Below are positions 1-6,034 of a stretch of DNA of 60,972 bases, piece after piece (within the stretch, counting starts at the first letter, position 1; each line of letters opens with the position of its first letter). Source of the stretch: a virus. Position numbers and translations under genes: made by a program. The stretch spans positions 1 through 60,972 of the IMG/VR virus record IMGVR_UViG_3300027852_000043; one strand, written 5' to 3'. The notes under the pieces were generated by a model. The model worked only from the letters and a program-made list of their open reading frames with translations. It ran no database searches and was not told the origin of the DNA.

Positions 1-28
1 TGTTAATTCTTCTCTGGAAAACGGGACC
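1..28. repeat. Left copy of terminal direct repeat
   Basis: These 28 bases recur at the right end of the window (60945-60972) with a single difference: base 10 is C here and T there. The repeat lies inside one open frame that is continuous when the ends are joined, so it is most simply an assembly overlap of a circular or circularly permuted molecule. The mismatch changes one codon on the minus strand (GAA here, AAA at the right end). Confidence 0.85.
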
Positions 29-93
29 CATGTCCCGGTAGGTGTTTTGCGGTAACACAACACATCATCAATTATCGTTTCTTCGTAATGCAT
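1..93 (-). CDS. 5' part of hypothetical gene that crosses the window ends
   Basis: Function not recognised. The frame begins at an ATG at 93, placed 9 nt after a GGGAGG ribosome site (an ATG at 102 abuts that site and is less likely). It runs 31 codons to base 1 and continues in frame at 60972-60738. Joining the ends gives a protein of about 99 residues whose C-terminal half is acidic and helical. It is the continuation of the leftward early region and the strongest evidence that the molecule is circular. Confidence 0.7.
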   Translation of the reverse strand, partial: MHYEETIIDDVLCYRKTPTGTWVPFSREELT

Positions 94-159
94 GGGGTTC
101 ATCCTCCCTTAATATTGCCACATATTTCTCATGGGCGTTATAACCGAGCCGTTTCCCCT

Positions 160-432
160 TCACCCTTCTTCTTTCACCGGATACCCCAAGCCCAACTGCT
201 CTTGCCCTATCACCCTCCCGGTGAATTTCTCTGTAATCGGTTTTGATGTCAATTTGATGGTAACTGCGGGGAACATCCCACCGTCCTTAAAGGGCGAAAA
301 CTCCACGCCCAGGCCGACGGTTAAGCCTTTCGCTGCCTGGCCGTACAATAATTCAATCTCCGTCTCATACGCCCGGAGTGCCACAGAGACAAGTTCGTTG
401 ATCTCTGTTATGGTGTCTTCATTTATTATCAT
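160..432 (-). CDS. Hypothetical protein, 90 aa
   Basis: Not recognised. The chosen ATG at 432 follows a GAGGGA ribosome site; a longer frame to 501 lacks one and would overlap the neighbour at 446-604. The N-terminal third is acidic and helical, followed by a strand-rich segment. It sits between small early genes with almost no spacing, as expected for a polycistronic leftward early operon. Confidence 0.6.
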   Translation of the reverse strand: MIINEDTITEINELVSVALRAYETEIELLYGQAAKGLTVGLGVEFSPFKDGGMFPAVTIKLTSKPITEKFTGRVIGQEQLGLGYPVKEEG

Positions 433-445
433 TGGTTTCCCTCCC

Positions 446-604
446 TCAGTCTTTTGTTTGTTGTATCTCAATATAATTATTACACAATATCCAACCTCCA
501 AGATATACGGTCATATCTATATTCGAGATATCGCACCCATTGTCGCCGAGATGTTGGCAAGTTTCACAGGCATCCCAATGTGGTGCAGCTATACATCCTT
601 CCAT
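446..604 (-). CDS. Small Cys-containing protein, 52 aa
   Basis: Short gene with a GGAGGT ribosome site upstream of the ATG at 604. The product has four cysteines in its first half (C4, and a CETC motif followed by a further Cys seven residues on) plus a fifth near the C-terminus, suggesting a small metal-binding fold. No known family recognised. It is tightly packed between 160-432 and 607-828. Confidence 0.6.
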   Translation of the reverse strand: MEGCIAAPHWDACETCQHLGDNGCDISNIDMTVYLGGWILCNNYIEIQQTKD

Positions 605-606
605 GA

Positions 607-828
607 TTAATATTTACCTCCATTATGATGATCGTTATTATACTCCCTCAACTTCCTATTTGTGTTGATTAAATATTCTTTTGATTTTGAAGCCCAAAAA
701 TGGATTGACTCTATAATTATCAACCCTTCAGGATCATTTTTTGGAGTAAGCCAAAATATTAAGCTGAAAAGTAATCCGCAAGCAAGCAGCCTGAGTTCTC
801 TGAAAATATTTATCCTTTTCTCCTTCAT
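607..828 (-). CDS. Small membrane protein, 73 aa
   Basis: A basic N-terminus is followed by one clear hydrophobic segment (about residues 12-28, ending in Pro) and then a polar, charged tail rich in Asn and Lys. A single-pass inner-membrane protein is likely; the function is unknown. The start at 828 overlaps the stop region of the upstream gene (TGAAACATG), indicating translational coupling. The stop region provides the ribosome site of the next gene (446-604). Confidence 0.55.
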   Translation of the reverse strand: MKEKRINIFRELRLLACGLLFSLIFWLTPKNDPEGLIIIESIHFWASKSKEYLINTNRKLREYNNDHHNGGKY

Positions 829-831
829 GTT

Positions 832-1071
832 TCAGGGTATTCCCTTGATTTGCGATTTAGATTTTCGCCATTTTTCGTCTTCTGGTCTGAAATCCTTGCA
901 ACATCTCCGACAAAATATATACCCAGCGTACGTATGCTTTGACGGCTCAGGGACAGTGTGCCCCACATACTTGCAGACCCGGCCAAGAATTGAGCGCCGC
1001 CATATCCACCACCAATTTACGCGTTTCCATTTTAACCGTAAATTAATAGTTATAACTGGATACCGTAACAT
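832..1071 (-). CDS. Hypothetical basic protein with Cys pairs, 79 aa
   Basis: A GGAGG ribosome site precedes the ATG at 1071. An open frame extends further upstream, but only by overlapping the C-terminus of the DUF5131 gene in another frame. The product is Arg/Trp-rich, with a CRRCC cluster about 50 residues in, resembling a degenerate zinc ribbon. No family recognised. Confidence 0.5.
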   Translation of the reverse strand: MLRYPVITINLRLKWKRVNWWWIWRRSILGRVCKYVGHTVPEPSKHTYAGYIFCRRCCKDFRPEDEKWRKSKSQIKGIP

Positions 1072-1079
1072 ATTGCCTC

Positions 1080-1817
1080 CTATGAGGGGTACTCCCTCAC
1101 CATCAAATCCTCTGGAACCGATTCTTTGTTTGACATCTTCTTCATAAAAAAAGGAATGCCTGCCTGTTTGCATTGATCTCGAATACCTCGCGCCCAATCC
1201 GAGTCCATGTACCTTGCGCCTGGGCCTGTTTCCGCTCCAACAATTACCCAATCAATTTTATATTTATCAATGTGTATGGTTTTCCAAAGATATCGATCTA
1301 AGTTTACATATTCCAAGCAAGGTTCGATACTTACAAACCTTACCGCGGCAGGAATTTGCAAAAGAAGCGGGATTCGTTCATCTGCGGCTTTCTGGTTTTC
1401 ACAAGTTACGCCAACCCAGATGTTGGTCCATAGCTTAAAATTTTCGATGTTTCCTTCCAGGATTCGTTCTGGTCGTTTGGTGAGAAGTAAATATATATGA
1501 TGCGTAGCACCAAATATATCGCTGGTCATTGTTGCAAAAACATTGTCAACCCAGGCATTTTCTACCTTCCCATGGAATAAATCTCCCATTGAACAGACAA
1601 AAATCCTACGAGGTTTCCTCCATTTTGTGGGTTGGTCGAGACGATCTGGATGAAAAGTCACCTTAAACGGATCATCTTGAGGATAGCCATTCCGGCCTCT
1701 TAACCGGGTGGCCATCCGTTTTGCATAGCAATTGGCACACCCTTCTGAAATAGGCGTGCAGCCGGTTATCGGTGACCAAGAAGCGTCACACCATTCTATG
1801 TTTGTGTTGTCTCCCAT
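1080..1817 (-). CDS. DUF5131 (phage Gp37/Gp68 family) protein
   Basis: 245 residues, a typical length for this phage-enriched family. The N-terminus shows the conserved pattern NIEWC..W.P..GC followed by GC.NCYA, the cysteine arrangement that gives the family its radical-SAM-like look. Downstream are a KPRRIFVCSMGDLFH segment and a VIVGAETGPGAR segment, both characteristic. The biochemical role is not established; a metal or Fe-S centre bound by the Cys cluster is inferred. It starts at the ATG at 1817 after AAAGGAGG and overlaps the upstream gene by 22 nt. Confidence 0.88.
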   Translation of the reverse strand: MGDNTNIEWCDASWSPITGCTPISEGCANCYAKRMATRLRGRNGYPQDDPFKVTFHPDRLDQPTKWRKPRRIFVCSMGDLFHGKVENAWVDNVFATMTSDIFGATHHIYLLLTKRPERILEGNIENFKLWTNIWVGVTCENQKAADERIPLLLQIPAAVRFVSIEPCLEYVNLDRYLWKTIHIDKYKIDWVIVGAETGPGARYMDSDWARGIRDQCKQAGIPFFMKKMSNKESVPEDLMVREYPS

Positions 1818-2029
1818 ACTCCTCCTTTACGTGCCTTTGGCCTTTCACCACGTTTGTATTTTTGGACTGTGAAAGTATGCCCACATTTGCAAGTAACTTC
1901 CACCGGGTTTCTCCCTTTAACGACATAGTGGTCAATTATGTTACACTGAGGGCATTTCCTTGCTAATCCGGTCAACCAAAAATTCGCAGGTAACGGATCT
2001 TCGTATAGCAATTCATGGGGTTCGTCCAT
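1796..2029 (-). CDS. Zinc-ribbon protein, 77 aa
   Basis: Two CxxC-type pairs (CPQC and CKCG about 20 residues apart) define a rubredoxin-like zinc ribbon; the tail is strongly basic (KYKRGERPKARKGG), so nucleic-acid binding is plausible. The gene starts at the ATG at 2029, which overlaps the stop of the upstream gene, and its 3' end overlaps the DUF5131 start. Function unknown. Confidence 0.65.
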   Translation of the reverse strand: MDEPHELLYEDPLPANFWLTGLARKCPQCNIIDHYVVKGRNPVEVTCKCGHTFTVQKYKRGERPKARKGGVWETTQT

Positions 2030-2232
2030 TATAAATCCTCATTAATTTCACACTCTTTCTTTGTAACAAACTCTTCCAACAGGTTGCAAAAATAACTTTG
2101 GGGAAGACCCCGTTTAGATAGAGTCAGTTTTTTCACCTCAAAATAAGGACACCAATCGCTCTTCCCTCCATTATTACACCAATTACCCTTTGGTATTTGT
2201 TTTTCGAGAGCTGCTATTATAGTTTCCATCAA
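2029..2232 (-). CDS. Hypothetical Cys-containing protein, 67 aa
   Basis: Contains five cysteines (WCNNGGKSDWCPYF, YFC, ECEI) that could bind a metal. Two in-frame ATG codons (2232 and 2229) are adjacent, and the upstream gene ends across this start, so translation is coupled. Not recognised. Confidence 0.6.
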   Translation of the reverse strand: MMETIIAALEKQIPKGNWCNNGGKSDWCPYFEVKKLTLSKRGLPQSYFCNLLEEFVTKKECEINEDL

Positions 2233-2474
2233 TATTCGGAAACCTTTTCTTCCGTCAGGCGGAAACCCTCACCACTCTTCCCGGCATCATACGCTTGTGC
2301 GAGAAGTTTTCCGATACCATAAACACCGTTAAAATTTCTCGAAAGGTTATTGTCTTCGGGTTCACCGTCATACACTGAAATTTTCGGCTTTCCGTCCACC
2401 TCAATGACTAACATTTGCCCATAATCTCTGGCTTCTGATGCTTTATCCGTTAATGTCAAAATTTTAATTTCCAT
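2229..2474 (-). CDS. Hypothetical phage protein, 81 aa
   Basis: Follows an AAGGAGG ribosome site. The product has a strand-rich N-terminal part (EIKILTL, MLVIEVDGKP) and an acidic helical C-terminal part. It looks like a small soluble alpha/beta protein; no family assigned. It is the first gene downstream of the tRNA-like gene at 2587-2668. Confidence 0.6.
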   Translation of the reverse strand: MEIKILTLTDKASEARDYGQMLVIEVDGKPKISVYDGEPEDNNLSRNFNGVYGIGKLLAQAYDAGKSGEGFRLTEEKVSEY

Positions 2475-2535
2475 AATACCCTCCTTATGAATAATAACAA
2501 GCAGTTAACCGAACAAACCTTTACCCACCCTAACC

Positions 2536-2558
2536 CGCCTCCCCAAAGAAAAGAGGCG
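2536..2558 (-). other. Stem-loop between tRNA-like gene and 2229-2474
   Basis: CGCCTC and GAGGCG pair around an 11-nt loop. There is no following U-tract, so this may be an RNA-processing signal rather than a terminator. Apart from it, the interval 2475-2586 holds nothing I can assign. Confidence 0.4.
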
Positions 2559-2586
2559 CACCTTTTTAACGATCAAACTTTTTCAT

Positions 2587-2668
2587 CGGGGACGGCGGGA
2601 GTTGAACCCGCAAAATAAAGAAGGGCCACAAACACCTTCCGCGGTAACCAATCCCCCGCTACATCCCC
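2587..2668 (-). tRNA. tRNA-like gene with a 10-nt anticodon loop
   Basis: On the minus strand there is a 7-bp acceptor stem (GGGGATG with CGTCCCC, one G-U pair), a 4-bp D stem (GCGG/CCGC) whose loop contains GG, a perfect 5-bp anticodon stem (GAAGG/CCTTC) in the correct position, and a canonical T arm (GCGGG, TTCAACT, CCCGC). The anticodon loop is 10 nt instead of 7 (TGTTTGTGGC), so the isotype cannot be read with certainty: a Thr (UGU) reading needs a mismatched stem, and His (GUG) fits worse. Either an odd functional tRNA or a decaying one. Confidence 0.6.
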
Positions 2669-2717
2669 CATTTTCCGACTCACAGCTTCCCTCCTGTATT
2701 CAGGTTAATAAGCACTG

Positions 2718-2930
2718 TCACCCTACCCTTCGGCCTACTCTTTTACCTGGTCTCTTTGACGAGTCAGGCGGGCGTTCAGGTTCAGATTTTTTATTGACAC
2801 GTAAAAGCAGTTCTAAAACATGTTCAAGGCCCGCAATAAACGCGATTTCATATGCAAGACTTGGCCCATCCTTAAAGTGTTTTTTGTGCCAAGCAACTTC
2901 GCTTTTCACTAATTCTATTGATGCATTCAT
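2718..2930 (-). CDS. Hypothetical helical protein, 70 aa
   Basis: The N-terminal two thirds form a likely amphipathic helical hairpin (NASIELVKSEVAWHKKHF, then LEHVLELLLRV), and the tail is basic (RPPDSSKRPGKRVGRRVG). Not recognised. Between this gene and the tRNA-like gene (2669-2717) nothing else is seen. Confidence 0.5.
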   Translation of the reverse strand: MNASIELVKSEVAWHKKHFKDGPSLAYEIAFIAGLEHVLELLLRVNKKSEPERPPDSSKRPGKRVGRRVG

Positions 2931-2943
2931 ATTTCACAACCCA

Positions 2944-3096
2944 TCATATTTCTTCGCATTCTTCAATCCTTTGCCAATATTCATCAGCTATTTCACAATC
3001 TTGGCTGCAATATTCACTATCTTTATAGTTCCATCGCAGCCATTCTGGGTTATCATTTTCGTAATCTAACCGGCAATATTTACAACGCTTCCACAT
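2944..3096 (-). CDS. Cys-rich small protein from a leaderless promoter, 50 aa
   Basis: The product MWKRCKYCRL... has two CxxC-type pairs (CKYC and CSQDC), typical of a small zinc-binding protein, and an acidic tail. The ATG at 3096 has no ribosome site but lies exactly 7 nt after a sigma-70-type -10 element, so the mRNA should start at or next to the ATG. The frame continues upstream but would then cover the divergent promoters. Confidence 0.6.
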   Translation of the reverse strand: MWKRCKYCRLDYENDNPEWLRWNYKDSEYCSQDCEIADEYWQRIEECEEI

Positions 3097-3103
3097 GGGA
3101 AAC

Positions 3104-3132
3104 AGCCTACCACGTCCCGATCCCCATGTCAA
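3104..3132 (-). promoter_or_regulatory. Leaderless promoter for 2944-3096
   Basis: Minus strand: TTGACA at 3132-3127, 17-nt spacer, TAGGCT at 3109-3104, then 7 nt to the ATG. It is back to back with the rightward promoter at 3161-3189; only 28 bp separate the two -35 boxes, which would allow coordinated repression. Confidence 0.65.
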
Positions 3133-3160
3133 GCCTTTTTTTGACGCATCAAGAAACCGT

Positions 3161-3189
3161 TTGACTTTCATCTTGCCCTGTGATACGAT
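3161..3189 (+). promoter_or_regulatory. Leaderless promoter for HTH gene 3197-3391
   Basis: TTGACT at 3161-3166, 17-nt spacer, TACGAT at 3184-3189, then exactly 7 nt to the ATG at 3197. No Shine-Dalgarno sequence fits in the 7 nt, so the transcript should be leaderless. Confidence 0.7.
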
Positions 3190-3196
3190 TTCTTCC

Positions 3197-3391
3197 ATGG
3201 ATAAATTACAGTTAGATACAGATAAGCTTCTCCAAATCCTCTCAGATATGGGCAAAAATCAATCATGGCTTGCTATCCAGGTCGGTATGTCCAAAAGTCT
3301 GGTCTCATACCACATCAGAAACAAGACGATTCGGGGCGCTGAGGTGTTCGCGCCGGTGTTTGGGGTCCGGGCTAAGGATCTGCTCAGGTAA
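3197..3391 (+). CDS. Small HTH regulator (Cro/CI-like), 64 aa
   Basis: Residues about 17-45 form a helix-turn-helix (SWLAIQVGMSKSLVSYHIRN) of the Cro/C1 type, and the protein is little more than that DNA-binding domain. It is the only rightward gene inside the leftward early region. The start is fixed by the leaderless promoter; an earlier in-frame start at 3095 would precede the promoter. Its 3' end overlaps the convergent gene 3305-3526 by 87 bp. A role in setting transcription of its divergent partner is inferred. Confidence 0.72.
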   Translation: MDKLQLDTDKLLQILSDMGKNQSWLAIQVGMSKSLVSYHIRNKTIRGAEVFAPVFGVRAKDLLR

Positions 3392-3526
3392 GCGATATTC
3401 CCCCATCACTTTCAGAACTGCCAAATCAAACTGAAACTTTATTGCCGCCTTGCTCCACTCCGGCTCGGCGTCAATCTGTTCCCGGAAGGCAATCCTTATT
3501 TTTTCAACCACTTCCTCTGTTGTCAT
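3305..3526 (-). CDS. Hypothetical helical protein, 73 aa
   Basis: Acidic, helical N-terminus (TTEEVVEKIRIAFREQIDA) with a well-formed hydrophobic pattern up to about residue 48. The last 25 or so residues are translated from sequence antisense to the HTH gene. Both overlapping frames look genuine. Not recognised. Confidence 0.55.
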   Translation of the reverse strand: MTTEEVVEKIRIAFREQIDAEPEWSKAAIKFQFDLAVLKVMGEYRLPEQILSPDPKHRREHLSAPNRLVSDVV

Positions 3527-3548
3527 AATATGCCCTTTCTTTCGGTGG

Positions 3549-3734
3549 TCATGCTTCGTATATCATATCGTCTTTTAAAAAGCCCAGGCGATCACCAGTG
3601 CCAGTTTGATAAGTAAAATATGGTGTAACTATCCATTCATTCCTTGCCTCATCAATGATAATCCTATCGCCTGTATTATGGCCACAAACCTCCCTCAAAA
3701 CTTTTATGTTTTTACAGTGCCCCGGAAGAACCAT
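3549..3734 (-). CDS. Hypothetical protein, 61 aa
   Basis: A strand-rich small protein (VCGHNTGDRIII, WIVTPYFTYQTG) that resembles a small beta-barrel. The start at 3734 follows an AGGAGAT ribosome site. Family unknown. Confidence 0.55.
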   Translation of the reverse strand: MVLPGHCKNIKVLREVCGHNTGDRIIIDEARNEWIVTPYFTYQTGTGDRLGFLKDDMIYEA

Positions 3735-3765
3735 TTTTTATCTCCTCTGTCTGTATAGCTCCACC

Positions 3766-4116
3766 TCAATCTGACACAAAATCAATCAGATATTTCCGCC
3801 GCATTCCCACTCGTAACCTCCTCAACGCGCCACCCTTTTTATACCCTTCGATTTGCCGGACCCTCTCACGGGTGATACCCAGGATCACACCTATTTCCTC
3901 AAGGGTAGAGCTTCCCCTGTCTTCAACGTCCGGGGTGCAGGTCTCAGGGAGGCTGAAAATCAGATTATAAATTTGGTCGTCTGTCAGCTTCGGACCTCTG
4001 CTCTCGTCATAGAGCGCCCAGACCATGTGACATCTAAATCTAATCCAGGGGCATGGCCTGGGGCCGTTTATACAATCCGCCCGCGTTTTCGGCGGGGTGA
4101 GCTCTATATTCTTCAT
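3766..4116 (-). CDS. Sigma-70 region 4-like DNA-binding protein
   Basis: 116 residues. The C-terminal part carries a region-4-type helix-turn-helix (STLEEIGVILGITRERVRQI), the signature that contacts -35 elements in sigma factors. The N-terminal part has two Cys pairs (ADCINGPRPCPW, RFRCH) and no sigma region 2, so it is not a complete sigma factor. It may act as a transcription modulator or sigma-like accessory. The start at 4116 lies 7 nt after GGAGGG; an ATG at 4131 is upstream. Confidence 0.75.
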   Translation of the reverse strand: MKNIELTPPKTRADCINGPRPCPWIRFRCHMVWALYDESRGPKLTDDQIYNLIFSLPETCTPDVEDRGSSTLEEIGVILGITRERVRQIEGYKKGGALRRLRVGMRRKYLIDFVSD

Positions 4117-4133
4117 ATCATAGCCCTCCATGG

Positions 4134-4472
4134 TTATCCCTTTTTTTCGAAATAAAACACGATAGGGCTTTCTGTTATTTTTATTTGGCCGAATCGTAAC
4201 GCCCTATCGAATTGTGCGGTTGTTCGCAATCGGGAAACCTGCTTGCCTAATTCGTCACGCCAGACCTCCGGCCGCATACCGTGTTTATGGTTATTACATT
4301 TTGCACATGCAGGCATAAGATTATCGAATCTGTTCTTATCCAATTTTGGTTCGTGGTGGCTTAAACATTTAGGCCAATAATGATCTACCTGCATTTCCCG
4401 GAAATCAATTTTGCGCCCACAATAAGCGCAGTGACCTTCAAATTTATCATATAAGGCTTTCCGGTTTATCAT
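4134..4472 (-). CDS. HNH endonuclease
   Basis: 112 residues. It shows the HNH core: CAYCGRKI, then QVDHYWPK (first His), NLMPACAKCNNHK (Asn, second zinc Cys pair, final His). The zinc knuckles and DH/N/H catalytic set are all present. Such enzymes in phages act as nicking or homing nucleases or packaging partners; here it lies far from the terminase, so a free-standing nuclease is more likely. The start at 4472 follows AAAGGAGC. Confidence 0.85.
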   Translation of the reverse strand: MINRKALYDKFEGHCAYCGRKIDFREMQVDHYWPKCLSHHEPKLDKNRFDNLMPACAKCNNHKHGMRPEVWRDELGKQVSRLRTTAQFDRALRFGQIKITESPIVFYFEKKG

Positions 4473-4530
4473 TTTATGCTCCTTTCTCATGACCGCCCAT
4501 ACCGGGCATATGTTCAGTGGGATTTTTTGT

Positions 4531-4687
4531 TATGCAGGGCAGGATTCGAACCTGCAAGCTGAGGCCCACCATGGATATATTACGGAGTTTTGCGCTCGAC
4601 TCAGCGGTATTCCCACCATGCATGTCTAACCCTTGGCCTCCGGGCAGTTATTGGGTTCCTTGCGTTTACCAGTTTCGCCACCTGCAT
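4531..4687 (-). tRNA. tRNA-Leu-like gene interrupted by about 73 extra bases
   Basis: The 5' half (from 4687) has acceptor strand ATGCAGG and a Leu-type D arm (GCG, loop with GG, CGC). The 3' half has a canonical T arm (GCAGG, TTCGAAT, CCTGC) and acceptor strand CCTGCAT, giving a perfect 7-bp acceptor stem. Between position 26 and the T arm lie 105 nt where a normal class II tRNA has about 32. The insert contains a 5-bp AACCC/GGGTT stem and a perfect 6-bp GCTGAG/CTCAGC stem. The anticodon cannot be assigned. An unusual intron-bearing tRNA or a pseudogene. Confidence 0.55.
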
Positions 4688-4832
4688 AGCAAGTAGTTAG
4701 TGGACTTCCGTGGATCTGTGAAGCCTCCCATATTTCTCTCGCAAGTATCTTTAGCATAAAAGGTCTATTGTGGACCCTTGTATGGTAAGTCTCATTACCA
4801 CCTATGCTACTCCACCATTCTTCGAACTTCAC
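4626..4832 (-). CDS. Hypothetical WW-motif phage protein, 68 aa
   Basis: A GTG start at 4832 is 7 nt after AGGAGGG. The N-terminus (KFEEWWSSIGG) and a later AREIWEAS segment match a common pattern in small phage proteins of unknown function. The last 20 or so residues are read through the 5' half of the tRNA-like gene, so the natural C-terminus may have been replaced. Confidence 0.5.
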   Translation of the reverse strand: MKFEEWWSSIGGNETYHTRVHNRPFMLKILAREIWEASQIHGSPLTTCYAGGETGKRKEPNNCPEAKG

Positions 4833-4844
4833 ACCTTAACCCTC

Positions 4845-5051
4845 CTATTGAGACGTCCAGATCGAAGCATTACTAACCTTAATCCTGGGCGTTTGGGCCT
4901 GGGCGACTCGCGTCTCCAGGGCTGTGACCTGCTCCTGGACAGCGGTTATTGTCAGTTGGGTGTCTTCCCCTTGGCTGATCAGCAGACCAGCACAGACGGC
5001 TAACAGGCCTGCGAGGACGATTGATAAAAATTGACGCGTGGTCATTGTCAT
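4845..5051 (-). CDS. Membrane-anchored coiled-coil protein, 68 aa
   Basis: After a short basic start there is one hydrophobic segment (FLSIVLAGLLAVCAGLLI, about residues 8-25) and a heptad-like polar tail (ITAVQEQVTALETRVAQ). A single-pass protein with a periplasmic or cytoplasmic coiled coil, comparable in layout to small lysis-accessory or superinfection-exclusion proteins, but no family is assigned. The start overlaps the upstream stop (ATGACAATG). Confidence 0.5.
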   Translation of the reverse strand: MTMTTRQFLSIVLAGLLAVCAGLLISQGEDTQLTITAVQEQVTALETRVAQAQTPRIKVSNASIWTSQ

Positions 5052-5233
5052 ACCTGTTCGTTTTGGCACGTCTCGTCAAGATAGAGCCCTACTGTAGTGC
5101 AATTGAGCTTAGTTACACCTTCCGCACCACCATAGACAAAGGAAAAAGCCTGCTCTTTATTATGGGCGATGATTTCAAATTCAGATTCCTGATTATACTC
5201 TGCTAACTTAGCTATGACCTCACTTACTTTCAT
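5048..5233 (-). CDS. Hypothetical small protein, 61 aa
   Basis: Begins with a helix (KVSEVIAKLAEYNQESEFEI) followed by strands; it resembles small phage proteins of the same layout, but the role is unknown. The start at 5233 follows AAAGGAGC. It overlaps the next gene by 4 nt. Confidence 0.6.
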   Translation of the reverse strand: MKVSEVIAKLAEYNQESEFEIIAHNKEQAFSFVYGGAEGVTKLNCTTVGLYLDETCQNEQV

Positions 5234-5248
5234 CTTTATGCTCCTTTC

Positions 5249-5545
5249 TCATGAATCTTTTTCCGGGTAACACTCCCAACAATAAGGGCCTTCTTCATCT
5301 TTTGTGTAATTACTGTCTTCGCCTCTGCCGGCATTCCCGGTTAGTTCGCCACACTCGCAACAATACTCAAGAGTGCAACCATGGTAACGGGCGTTTACTT
5401 GGTCATGTTCGCTTTGGAATAAAGGTCTTACCCGCCCTAATTCTCTTTCTTCTTTTATTTCGTCTATCCAATCCATAGCCCAGCCCTCATAATGTGCCTC
5501 TCCCAGACACGTTCTCAGTCGTTCAACATGACTTTTGCTCGACAC
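5249..5545 (-). CDS. Zinc-ribbon-like protein, 98 aa
   Basis: The C-terminal half has a CCECGEL pair and a CWECYP pair separated by about 24 residues, consistent with one zinc site. The N-terminal half is helical and acidic. A GTG start at 5545 lies inside the 3' end of 5523-5678, indicating translational coupling. Function unknown. Confidence 0.6.
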   Translation of the reverse strand: MSSKSHVERLRTCLGEAHYEGWAMDWIDEIKEERELGRVRPLFQSEHDQVNARYHGCTLEYCCECGELTGNAGRGEDSNYTKDEEGPYCWECYPEKDS

Positions 5546-5678
5546 TGTCCCTGCAAATCCAGGCCGCCATCAACGCCGCCTGTGACTTGGCATGCCGGGG
5601 ACAGATACCGGCAGATATTATCCCAATGCCCTCAGCTAAACACCAGGGGCAGGGTTTCGAGTTTTGCTCTTCGTTCAT
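5523..5678 (-). CDS. Small Cys-containing protein, 51 aa
   Basis: Starts at the ATG at 5678 behind AAGGAAGT. The product has CPWC near the N-terminus and further cysteines (GICPRH, WICRD, C-terminal SC), suggesting metal binding. It overlaps the next gene by 23 nt. Not recognised. Confidence 0.55.
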   Translation of the reverse strand: MNEEQNSKPCPWCLAEGIGIISAGICPRHAKSQAALMAAWICRDSVEQKSC

Positions 5679-5699
5679 GAATCATACTTCCTTTGAGAA

Positions 5700-5882
5700 T
5701 CAAGGGGAAACCACCCCGTATTTCAAGACAAATCCAATTGAAATCAAAGTGATTGCCCCGATAATTACTGCGGGCGCCTCTTTTGTTTTGTGGTTGTTTA
5801 AAACATCCACAGCTTTCATCATAATCCCAGCCCCTAAACAAAAAGATCCCATCATTAAAATCACCGTAGCATTTAAATCCAT
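5700..5882 (-). CDS. Two-segment membrane protein, 60 aa
   Basis: Two hydrophobic stretches (about residues 5-22 and 39-56) are separated by a short polar loop (DVLNNHKTKEAP), so a small two-pass membrane protein is expected. The start at 5882 follows GGAGGAG. The alternative frame on the same strand (5632-5889) is Cys/Arg-rich and lacks a protein-like pattern. Confidence 0.6.
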   Translation of the reverse strand: MDLNATVILMMGSFCLGAGIMMKAVDVLNNHKTKEAPAVIIGAITLISIGFVLKYGVVSP

Positions 5883-5885
5883 AGG

Positions 5886-6032
5886 TCACTCCTCCTTCAG
5901 CGCCCGGACTACCAGCGCCCGAACATAGGTTGCAGGTTTGTCCAAACCTTCCTTCTCCATCGCCCGCCTGAGTTTGATTTCAAGCCAGCCGGGGATCGTT
6001 ATCGTCATTTTTACGCTTGTCGTCCCTTTCAT
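5886..6032 (-). CDS. Ribbon-helix-helix (CopG-like) regulator, 48 aa
   Basis: The short protein has an N-terminal strand (VKMTITIPGWLEIKL) followed by two helices separated by a turn (RRAMEKEGLD, ATYVRALVVRAL), the RHH_1 pattern seen in CopG/Arc-type dimeric repressors. The start at 6032 follows GGAGGGA. Probably a local transcriptional regulator; its operator is not identified. Confidence 0.6.
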   Translation of the reverse strand: MKGTTSVKMTITIPGWLEIKLRRAMEKEGLDKPATYVRALVVRALKEE

Positions 6033-6034
6033 GC

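Noticed and set aside
5632-5889. Alternative 85-aa frame over the small membrane gene 5700-5882
   Set aside because: The product is Cys/Arg/Gly-rich without hydrophobic pattern and its start is poorer; the membrane-protein frame has GGAGGAG upstream.
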